Positions 1-4,551 of a stretch of DNA of 8,649 nucleotides are shown piece by piece; positions within the stretch are counted from its first letter, which is position 1; each line of letters opens with the position of its first letter. Source of the stretch: Alphaproteobacteria bacterium (lineage in GTDB: Bacteria > Pseudomonadota > Alphaproteobacteria > ATCC43930 > CGMCC-115725); contig JASHTP010000079.1 in assembly GCA_030040495.1 (NCBI GenBank), positions 1 to 8,649 on the forward strand, given 5' to 3'. The notes under the pieces are model-generated. The model made no database searches. It saw only the letters and a program-made list of their open reading frames with translations, and was not told the DNA's origin. The position numbers were made by a program, and so were the translations under genes.

Positions 1-524
1 CCGATGCGCTCGGCGAGCGGCGCGTAGATCTCCATCGTCTCGCGCGCGATGCGACGCCGCCGCTCCTCGTCCTTGAGGAAATGCAGCGTGCGCATGTTGT
101 GCAGGCGGTCGGCGAGCTTGACCAGGAGGACACGGATGTCCTCGGACATGGCCAGCACCAGCTTGCGGAAATTCTCCGCCTGCTTGGTCTGGTCCGACTG
201 CAGCTCGAGCCGCGACAGCTTGGTGACGCCGTCGACGAGCTTGGCGATGTCGGGGCCGAACAGGCGCTCGATGTCCTCGAGCGTCGCCACCGTGTCCTCG
301 ACGGTGTCGTGCAGCAGCGCCGTGATGATCGAGGCGCTGTCGAGCTTCATCTCGGCGAGGATGCCGGCGACCTCGATCGGATGCGAGAAATAGGGGTCGC
401 CCGAAGCGCGAAGCTGCGAGCCGTGCGCCTTCATCGAGAAGACGTAGGCGCGGTTGATCGCGTCCTCGTCGGCGGCGGGGTCGTACGCCTTGACGCGCTC
501 GACCAGCTCGAATTGGCGCATCAT
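1..524 (-). CDS. rsh: Bifunctional (p)ppGpp synthetase/hydrolase Rsh (RelA/SpoT), N-terminal part, cut by window edge
   Basis: Rsh enzymes make and hydrolyse the alarmone (p)ppGpp and drive the stringent response. The 174 visible residues are the N-terminal HD hydrolase domain; the synthetase, TGS and ACT regions would lie off the left edge. The hydrolase looks intact: R39 in QLRASGDPY, H48 in SHPIE, H72-D73 and E76-D77 in ALLHDTVEDT, and D139/N143 in KLADRLHNM. These match the Mn-binding and catalytic positions of active hydrolases, so this is a SpoT-like bifunctional type and not a RelA with a dead HD domain. The start is one of two adjacent ATGs (522-524 or 519-521), and no ATG, GTG or TTG lies in frame upstream before the rpoZ stop. 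There is no clear Shine-Dalgarno; a GC hairpin fills that place. The gene follows rpoZ by 79 bases on the same strand and is probably cotranscribed with it. Confidence 0.96.
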   Translation of the reverse strand, partial: MMRQFELVERVKAYDPAADEDAINRAYVFSMKAHGSQLRASGDPYFSHPIEVAGILAEMKLDSASIITALLHDTVEDTVATLEDIERLFGPDIAKLVDGVTKLSRLELQSDQTKQAENFRKLVLAMSEDIRVLLVKLADRLHNMRTLHFLKDEERRRRIARETMEIYAPLAERI

Positions 525-540
525 GGCGGGCCGCCCCGCC
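525..540 (-). promoter_or_regulatory. GC-only inverted repeat abutting the rsh start codon
   Basis: On the minus strand GGCGGG, a GCGG loop and CCCGCC form a perfect 6-bp stem. It ends one base before the first ATG of rsh and occupies the whole ribosome-binding region. No purine-rich Shine-Dalgarno is visible outside it. In mRNA it could limit ribosome access or impose coupling to rpoZ translation. In such a GC-rich genome a 6-bp stem can also occur by chance. Confidence 0.4.
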
Positions 541-603
541 GCGGCGGCGCAAGCTCGGCGGAAGCGCGGTGCGACTGTGCGAACCCGCCTCCGCGCCGCA
601 TTC

Positions 604-1050
604 CTACTTCGTCTTTCCCGGGATCTCGCTGCCGCCTTCCGCCAGATCCGGATTGACGTCGTCGCTCAACCCGACGGCATCGTCTTCGGCGACGAACAGC
701 ATGTCCTCGTTGAGCTCCTCGTCGACCGCGCCCTCCTCCTCGACGTCCGCGGGCTGCGCCAGTTCGGTCGGCCATTGCTGGGCGCCGATCTCGATCTCGG
801 TGTCCTCCTCGGGCTCGTCGATCTCGACATGCTTCTGCAAGCCCTTGATCAGCGCGTTCTGCAGATCGTCGAGGCCGATGGTGGCATCCGCGATCTCGCG
901 CAGCGCGACGACCGGGTTCTTGTCGTTGTCGCGCTCGACGGTGATCTGGCCGCCGGCGGTGACGTCGCGCGCGCGCTGCGCGGCGAGCAGCACGAGCTCG
1001 AAGCGGTTGGGGACCTTGAGGACGCAATCTTCAACGGTTACGCGAGCCAT
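604..1050 (-). CDS. rpoZ: DNA-directed RNA polymerase omega subunit RpoZ
   Basis: Omega binds the beta-prime C-terminus, helps assemble RNA polymerase and, in E. coli, forms part of a ppGpp binding site. The 148-residue product has the omega fold at residues 1-75: MARVTVEDC, the NRFELVLLAAQRAR helix, then NDKNPVVALREIA. The ATG at 1048-1050 gives the family N-terminus and has GGGAG 10 bases upstream. A longer in-frame opening from 1086 would add a non-family extension and is not preferred. Residues 75-148 form a tail with about 26 Asp/Glu and only two Lys, both in the last four residues. That makes the protein much longer than the 91-residue E. coli subunit; extended tails are known in alphaproteobacterial omega. 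It lies 79 bases upstream of rsh, the usual pairing of omega with the (p)ppGpp enzyme. The stop is TAG. Confidence 0.96.
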   Translation of the reverse strand: MARVTVEDCVLKVPNRFELVLLAAQRARDVTAGGQITVERDNDKNPVVALREIADATIGLDDLQNALIKGLQKHVEIDEPEEDTEIEIGAQQWPTELAQPADVEEEGAVDEELNEDMLFVAEDDAVGLSDDVNPDLAEGGSEIPGKTK

Positions 1051-1084
1051 GCCACTACTTCTCCCGGGGAAAACGGAGTCGTTC

Positions 1085-1114
1085 AATATATAAGGAGAGG
1101 CCGCATCGCCGCAA
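1085..1114 (-). promoter_or_regulatory. Candidate proximal sigma-70 promoter for rpoZ-rsh
   Basis: On the minus strand TTGCGG (1109-1114) lies 16 bases before TATATA (1087-1092), or 18 before TATATT (1085-1090). This is the AT-rich island nearest rpoZ and would give a leader of roughly 30 bases that still contains the GGGAG ribosome binding site. The -10 is good and the -35 is weak. The -35 lies inside the inverted repeat at 1103-1126. Confidence 0.4.
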
Positions 1115-1126
1115 CCCGGCGATTGC
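1103..1126 (-). repeat. Inverted repeat (bulged hairpin) in the rpoZ leader
   Basis: On the minus strand ATCGCC and GGCGAT form a perfect 6-bp stem around a 7-base loop. Allowing one bulged A lets an outer GC/GC pair extend it to 8 bp. It overlaps the candidate proximal -35 box. A transcript starting at the distal promoter would carry it as RNA structure. It is not followed by a U-run, so it is not an intrinsic terminator. Confidence 0.4.
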
Positions 1127-1131
1127 CGGCC

Positions 1132-1155
1132 GGCCCCGCCCCGGGCCCCGCCCCG
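1132..1155 (-). repeat. Perfect tandem 12-mer forming a G-quadruplex pattern
   Basis: GGCCCCGCCCCG occurs twice back to back on the plus strand (1132-1143 and 1144-1155). On the minus strand, the sense strand of rpoZ, this gives four GGGG tracts (complements of 1134-1137, 1139-1142, 1146-1149 and 1151-1154) with loops of 1, 3 and 1 bases. That is a textbook G-quadruplex pattern. It lies between the two candidate rpoZ promoters, so it would be in the leader RNA of the distal transcript. Whether it folds is not known; GGGCCC-type duplexes could compete. Confidence 0.75.
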
Positions 1156-1172
1156 TCCGCTGGCCTCGAAAC

Positions 1173-1201
1173 ATCTTATCGTGAAATCAAAGAGTTAACA
1201 A
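1173..1201 (-). promoter_or_regulatory. Candidate distal sigma-70 promoter for rpoZ-rsh
   Basis: On the minus strand TTGTTA (1196-1201) and TAAGAT (1173-1178) are separated by exactly 17 bases, each matching four of six consensus positions. They sit in an unusually AT-rich stretch just after the folK stop codon. Initiation near 1166 would give a leader of about 115 bases that includes the 12-mer tandem repeat and the hairpin. Confidence 0.45.
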
Positions 1202-1208
1202 ATCTTCT

Positions 1209-1691
1209 TCAGAGCCGCTCGGCGCGCTGCCCCGGCGGCAGCGCGGCGATCAGCTCGGCGAGTCCCGCGCCGGTGAGGGGGTGGCGCCATTGCGGCGCCA
1301 CCGCCTCGAGCGGCAGCAGCACGAAGGCCCGCTCATGCAACCGTGGATGCGGCAGCACCGGCGCCTCCTGCCGCACCAGCCCGTGGTAGTCGAGCAGGTC
1401 GAGGTCGAGCACTCTGGGCTCGTTGCGCCGCATGCGGCGGCGGCCGAAATCCGCCTCGATGCGATGGAGCAGCGCCAGCAGCTCGGCCGGCCCGAGCCCG
1501 GTCCTGACCGCAACCACGGCGTTGACGTACCAGGGCTGATCGTCCGCCGGCAGCGGCGCCGAGCGGTACCAGGACGAGCGCCGCTCGACCGCGACCCCGG
1601 CCGCCTCGAGCGCAACCAGCGCCGCGGCAAGCGTCGCCGCCGGCGGCCCCGCCGCGCTCGGCAGATTGGCGCCCAGCCCGATCAGGATCAC
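1209..1691 (-). CDS. folK: 2-amino-4-hydroxy-6-hydroxymethyldihydropteridine pyrophosphokinase (HPPK)
   Basis: FolK transfers pyrophosphate from ATP to 6-hydroxymethyl-7,8-dihydropterin, the step before dihydropteroate synthase in folate synthesis, in the cytoplasm. The 160-residue product covers the whole family: N-terminal ILIGLGANLP, SSWYRSAPLP at 39-48, the substrate loop QPWYVNAV at 52-59, and the Mg-binding DLD (D96, D98) in RVLDLDLLDY. HPHPRLHERAFVL-type text follows, here as LPHPRLHERAF. In the HPPK signature the position usually Gly/Ala is Glu (NEPR). The start is GTG at 1691-1689; an in-frame stop lies upstream with no ATG between, and the product begins exactly at the family N-terminus. 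No good Shine-Dalgarno is visible. It lies 158 bases upstream of rpoZ and may feed transcription into it. Confidence 0.93.
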   Translation of the reverse strand: MILIGLGANLPSAAGPPAATLAAALVALEAAGVAVERRSSWYRSAPLPADDQPWYVNAVVAVRTGLGPAELLALLHRIEADFGRRRMRRNEPRVLDLDLLDYHGLVRQEAPVLPHPRLHERAFVLLPLEAVAPQWRHPLTGAGLAELIAALPPGQRAERL

Positions 1692-1707
1692 GGCGCCGGC
1701 CGGTCGC

Positions 1708-1737
1708 TTGACGGCGCGGCGCCGGTGCCGGCAAATG
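1708..1737 (+). promoter_or_regulatory. Weak candidate promoter for the NYN-glycosylase pair
   Basis: TTGACG (1708-1713) is a good -35 box. At 17-18 bases the matching -10 is only GCAAAT or CAAATG (1731-1737), a poor fit. It is the best candidate in the 99-base divergent gap between folK and the NYN gene. I saw no convincing folK promoter in the other direction. Confidence 0.2.
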
Positions 1738-1777
1738 CTCGCCGGTCGCCATTTTCACGCTTGTCGCCTGCGTTCAT

Positions 1778-1784
1778 GGAGAAG
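1778..1784 (+). promoter_or_regulatory. Ribosome binding site deciding the NYN gene start
   Basis: GGAGAAG at 1778-1784 places GGAG nine bases before ATG 1791. In-frame ATGs also occur at 1776 and 1785, but the GGAG overlaps or directly abuts them, which favours 1791. The reading frame stays open far upstream, but that stretch is the shadow of folK. Confidence 0.6.
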
Positions 1785-1790
1785 ATGCCG

Positions 1791-2375
1791 ATGATTTTTT
1801 ATCCGCAAGAAAGGATCGCATTGTTCATCGACGGCGCCAACCTTTACGCCGCGGCGCGCGCCCTGCAGTTCGATATCGACTACAAGCGGCTGCTGGAGCT
1901 TTTCGGCGCCAAGGGCCGCCTCATCCGCGCCTTTTATTACACCGCGCTGATCGAGGATCAGGAATATTCGCCGATCCGGCCGCTGGTCGATTGGCTCGAC
2001 TATAACGGCTACACCATGGTGACCAAGCCGACCAAGGAGTACACGGACGCCATGGGCCGCCGCAAGATCAAGGGCAACATGGACATCGAGCTCGCCATCG
2101 ACGTCATGGAGATGGCGCAGTATCTCGACCATGTCGTGCTGTTCTCCGGCGACGGCGATTTCCGCCGCCTGGTCGAGGCGGTGCAGCGCAAGGGCCTGCG
2201 CGTCACCGTGGTCTCGACCATCCGCTCCTCGCCGCCGATGGTGGCCGACGAGCTGCGCCGGCAGGCCGACCGTTTCGTCGAGCTGCAGGAGCTCGCCCCC
2301 AGCATCATGCGCGTCCATCCGCGCGAGGAGAGCCCCCGTCCGCACGCGGCGCCGCCGGGCCAGAGCGCGCAGTGA
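1791..2375 (+). CDS. NYN (LabA/DUF88-type) domain protein, putative PIN-like ribonuclease
   Basis: NYN domains have a PIN/5'-nuclease-like fold, and characterised members are mostly metal-dependent RNases; no substrate is known to me for this subgroup. The 194-residue product is nearly all one domain. D14 and N17 lie in LFIDGANLY, an acidic segment with D98 and D104 in KGNMDIELAIDVM, and D121/D123 in LFSGDGDFRRLV. These Asp residues are in the positions expected to bind catalytic metal, so the protein looks active. The strand KGLRVTVVS follows, then a helix ending near 168 and a Pro/Arg-rich tail (residues 177-194). There is no signal peptide or membrane segment. Its stop codon overlaps the GTG of the uracil-DNA glycosylase gene by four bases, so translation is probably coupled. 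It diverges from folK. The domain call is firm; RNase activity is inference. Confidence 0.92.
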   Translation: MIFYPQERIALFIDGANLYAAARALQFDIDYKRLLELFGAKGRLIRAFYYTALIEDQEYSPIRPLVDWLDYNGYTMVTKPTKEYTDAMGRRKIKGNMDIELAIDVMEMAQYLDHVVLFSGDGDFRRLVEAVQRKGLRVTVVSTIRSSPPMVADELRRQADRFVELQELAPSIMRVHPREESPRPHAAPPGQSAQ

Positions 2376-3034
2376 GCGCCGAGTCCGGCCCGGCGGAGCC
2401 GGGCCGCGATTGCCCGCTTTGTCCGCGCCTCGTCGGCTTCCGCGCGACCCAGCGCTCGGACCATCCCGACTGGTTCAACGCGCCCGTCCCCGCCTTCGGC
2501 GGCGAGGACGCGCGGCTGCTCATCGTCGGGCTCGCGCCGGGCCTGCGCGGCGCCAACCGCACCGGGCGGCCCTTCACCGGCGACTTCGCCGGCCGGCTGC
2601 TCTACGGCACGCTCGGGAAGTTCGGCTTCGCCCGGGGCGACTACGCCGAGCGCGCCGATGACGGGCTCGCGCTCGTCGGCTGCCGCATCACCAACGCCGT
2701 GCGCTGCGTGCCGCCGGAGAACCGGCCGGAGCCGGCCGAGATCAAGGCGTGCAATCGCTTCCTTGCGGCCGAGCTGAAGCGGCTCGACCGCCTTGCCGCG
2801 GTGCTGGCGCTGGGCGCCGTCGCGCATCAGGCGGTGCTGGCCGCGCTGGGCGAGCGCCGCTCGGCCCATCGCTTCGCCCACGGCGCCATGCACGCGCTGC
2901 CCGGCGGGTTGCTGCTCGCCGACAGCTACCACTGCTCGCGCTACAACACCAACACCGGCAAGCTCACCGTGGCGATGTTCGAGGCGGTGTTCGCCGAGCT
3001 CCGGCGTCGGCTCAGCGGTTCCGTTCGCGCATGA
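2372..3034 (+). CDS. Uracil-DNA glycosylase, family 5 (UdgB type, 4Fe-4S)
   Basis: Family 5 glycosylases excise uracil and other deaminated bases from DNA, starting base-excision repair. The 220-residue product has four cysteines placed for the iron-sulfur cluster: C14 and C17 (CPLC), C112 (NAVRCVPP) and C127 (EIKACNRF). Motif 1, GLAPGLRGANRTGRPFTGD at 53-71, ends in the Asp equivalent to the proposed catalytic residue of family 5. Family 4 enzymes have a different residue set here. Motif 2 is SYHCSRYNTNTGKLT (185-199); the usual HPS reads HCS, while the trailing N-T-x-T-G-K-L-T is kept. The start is GTG at 2372, within the stop of the NYN gene, and no separate strong ribosome binding site is seen, so coupling is likely. 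The last 23 bases overlap the 3' end of smpB on the opposite strand. Confidence 0.93.
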   Translation: MSAESGPAEPGRDCPLCPRLVGFRATQRSDHPDWFNAPVPAFGGEDARLLIVGLAPGLRGANRTGRPFTGDFAGRLLYGTLGKFGFARGDYAERADDGLALVGCRITNAVRCVPPENRPEPAEIKACNRFLAAELKRLDRLAAVLALGAVAHQAVLAALGERRSAHRFAHGAMHALPGGLLLADSYHCSRYNTNTGKLTVAMFEAVFAELRRRLSGSVRA

Positions 3035-3479
3035 TGCGCGCCTTGTCGCGCTGCCAGTCGCGCTGCTTCTCGCTCTCCCGCTTGTCGGCCTTGCGCTTGC
3101 CCTTGGCGAGGCCGAGCTCGAGCTTGGCGCGGCCGCGCTCGTTGAAATAGATCGCCAGCGGCACCAGCGTGATGCCCTCGCGCTTGATCGCGCCCCTGAG
3201 GCGGTCGATCTCGCGCTTGTGCAGCAGCAGCAGGCGCGGCCGGCGCGGCTCGTGGTTGAGGCGCGCCGCCGGGTATTCCGGGAAATGCGCGTTGACGAGG
3301 TAGATGCCGCCGTCGCGATCGGTGGCATAGGCCTCGTTGATGCTGGCAAGGCCCTGGCGCAGCACCTTCACCTCGGTGCCGGTGAGCTGCAGCCCCGCCT
3401 CGATCGTGCTCTCGATGTGGAAATCGTGACGCGCCCGTCGGTTCTGCGCGACGAAACGCTCGGTCCCGCGCAGCGCCAT
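3012..3479 (-). CDS. smpB: SsrA-binding protein SmpB (trans-translation)
   Basis: SmpB binds tmRNA and delivers it to stalled ribosomes, which releases them and tags the unfinished peptide. The 155-residue product matches the family along its length. It has QNRRARHDFHI, the tmRNA-contact strand with TGTEVKVLRQG, NEAYATDRDGGIYLVNAHFPEY, and the conserved RLLLHKREID helix region. The basic C-terminal tail KADKRESEKQRDWQRDKAR forms the helix that mimics mRNA in the ribosome path, and it is complete. ATG 3479-3477 starts four bases after the dapA stop, with only a weak GAG-containing ribosome binding site, so it probably depends on dapA translation. The tmRNA gene itself is not in the window. The stop TGA (3014-3012) lies inside the 3' end of the convergent glycosylase gene, leaving no room for a terminator between the coding regions. 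Confidence 0.97.
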   Translation of the reverse strand: MALRGTERFVAQNRRARHDFHIESTIEAGLQLTGTEVKVLRQGLASINEAYATDRDGGIYLVNAHFPEYPAARLNHEPRRPRLLLLHKREIDRLRGAIKREGITLVPLAIYFNERGRAKLELGLAKGKRKADKRESEKQRDWQRDKARIMRERNR

Positions 3480-3483
3480 CAGC

Positions 3484-4359
3484 TCAATTCAATACACCCG
3501 CGCTGCGCATCGCCTGGCGCATCCGCTCCTGCGCCTCGGGGCTGGCCGGCACCAGCGGCAGCCGCACCTCGGGCGTCGACTTGCCGAGCAGCGACGTGCC
3601 GAACTTCACCGGCGCCGGGCTCGTCTCGCAGAAGAGCGCGTCGTGAAGCGGCGCGAGCCGGTCGTTGATGCGCTGGGCGCGTGCCGTGTCGCCCTTGGCC
3701 CAGGCCTCCTGCATGTCGGCGCAGGCGCGCGGCGCGACGTTGGCGGTGACCGAGATGCAGCCGACGCCGCCTTGCGCGTTGAAGGCGAGCGCCGTCACGT
3801 CCTCGCCCGAGAGCATGCAGAAGCCGGAACCGATCGCCTGGCGCGTCCGCAGCGGCCGGGCGAGATCGTTGGTGGCGTCCTTGACGCCGACGATGTTGGG
3901 CAGCTTGGCGAGCCGCGCCATGGTGGCGACGCTCATGTCGACCGCGGTGCGGACCGGGATGTTGTAGATGATGATCGGCAGGTCGGCGCTCTCGGCGATC
4001 GCCTTGAAGTGCTGGTAGAGCCCTTCCTGGGTCGGCCGGTTGTAATAGGGACAGACCACGAGCGCGCCGTCGGCGCCGGCCGCCTTGGCCTCGCGGGTGA
4101 AGTCGATCGCCTCCGAAGTGGAGTTGGAGCCGGTGCCGGCGATCACCGGCACGCGGCCTTTGGCCGCCTCGACGCAGAGCTCGACCACCCGCCTGTGCTC
4201 GGCATGGGTCAGCGTCGGCGACTCGCCGGTGGTGCCGCAGGGCACCAGCCCGTTCGTGCCCTGGCCGATCTGCCACTCGACGAAATCCTGGAAGGCCTGT
4301 TCGTCCACCGCCCGGTTGCGGAAGGGCGTGACGAGCGCGACGATCGAGCCCTTGAACAT
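3484..4359 (-). CDS. dapA: 4-hydroxy-tetrahydrodipicolinate synthase DapA
   Basis: DapA condenses pyruvate with aspartate-semialdehyde, the first committed step to diaminopimelate and lysine, supplying both protein synthesis and peptidoglycan. The 291-residue TIM-barrel protein has normal family length. Its signature elements are GTTGES with T43/T44 at 42-47, PYYNRPTQEG with Y106 of the catalytic triad, IIYNIPVRT with Y132 and substrate-binding R137, and VGVKDAT with the Schiff-base lysine K160. These residues separate DapA from the related aldolases NanA and KDG/KDPG types, although family members with other substrates exist. The ATG (4359-4357) has GGGAG (4371-4367) seven bases upstream. 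It is first in a two-gene unit with smpB and diverges from the lytic transglycosylase gene across a 192-base gap. The shared link of DapA and Slt to peptidoglycan is suggestive only. Confidence 0.96.
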   Translation of the reverse strand: MFKGSIVALVTPFRNRAVDEQAFQDFVEWQIGQGTNGLVPCGTTGESPTLTHAEHRRVVELCVEAAKGRVPVIAGTGSNSTSEAIDFTREAKAAGADGALVVCPYYNRPTQEGLYQHFKAIAESADLPIIIYNIPVRTAVDMSVATMARLAKLPNIVGVKDATNDLARPLRTRQAIGSGFCMLSGEDVTALAFNAQGGVGCISVTANVAPRACADMQEAWAKGDTARAQRINDRLAPLHDALFCETSPAPVKFGTSLLGKSTPEVRLPLVPASPEAQERMRQAMRSAGVLN

Positions 4360-4465
4360 GAGCGTTCTCCCGTCTCCGGTTCCGGACGATACCCCCGCGG
4401 GAGCGCCGCGGCAACATATCGCGCCGGATTTACCGAAAGTTGACGGCTTTTAGCCATGTTATAAG

Positions 4466-4495
4466 CGGCGACTTGCCTTGTATGCCGGCGACATG
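4466..4495 (+). repeat. Near-identical direct repeat with 20-bp period
   Basis: CGGCGACTTG (4466-4475) and CGGCGACATG (4486-4495) differ at one base and start exactly 20 bp apart, about two helical turns. They flank and enter the candidate slt promoter. Such an arrangement is typical of tandem regulator sites, but two 10-mers can also match by chance in GC-rich DNA. Confidence 0.35.
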
Positions 4496-4505
4496 TCGTT
4501 ACAAT
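4478..4505 (+). promoter_or_regulatory. Candidate sigma-70 promoter for the slt unit, with palindrome in the spacer
   Basis: TTGTAT (4478-4483) and TACAAT (4500-4505, five of six consensus bases) are 16 bases apart. Initiation near 4512 gives a leader of about 40 bases with GGGAG (4542-4546) five bases before the slt ATG. The spacer holds the perfect 10-bp palindrome CGACATGTCG (4489-4498), a position where a bound regulator would affect initiation. Confidence 0.45.
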
Positions 4506-4551
4506 ACTTCGCAGTTTCGCGCCGGCACGCTGGCGGCGCCCGGGAGTTGCA

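Larger units (their letters stand above)
4360..4551. promoter_or_regulatory. Divergent control region between dapA and slt
   Basis: This 192-base gap is less GC-rich than its surroundings. It holds several AT islands around 4411-4420, 4429-4465 and 4496-4520, as expected for two back-to-back promoters. TATAAC on the minus strand (4463-4458) is a good -10 for dapA but has no matching -35. TTGCCG and TATCGT on the minus strand nearer to dapA, 17 bases apart, are a weaker alternative. A small GGCT/AGCC hairpin lies at 4445-4455. No ORF of note is present. Confidence 0.5.

Noticed and set aside
1181..1200. GTTAAC with AT-rich flank after folK as a CtrA-type (TTAA-N7-TTAA) box
   Set aside because: Only the first half-site is present; seven bases on the sequence reads ATTT and not TTAA. 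A sigma-70 -35 region explains the AT-rich bases more simply.
1333..1758. 141-residue minus-strand frame overlapping folK that could give FolK an upstream ATG through a frameshift
   Set aside because: The FolK frame beginning at GTG 1691 already starts at the family N-terminus, so no extension or frameshift is needed. The other frame has no domain.
2009..3349. 446-residue open frame on the minus strand
   Set aside because: It runs antisense across the NYN and glycosylase genes and into smpB out of frame. It shows only low-complexity shadow text and no motif.
4440..4465. TTGACG followed by TATAAG as a strong slt promoter
   Set aside because: The two boxes are good singly but only 14 bases apart, too short for sigma-70; TTGTAT/TACAAT at 16 bases fits better.
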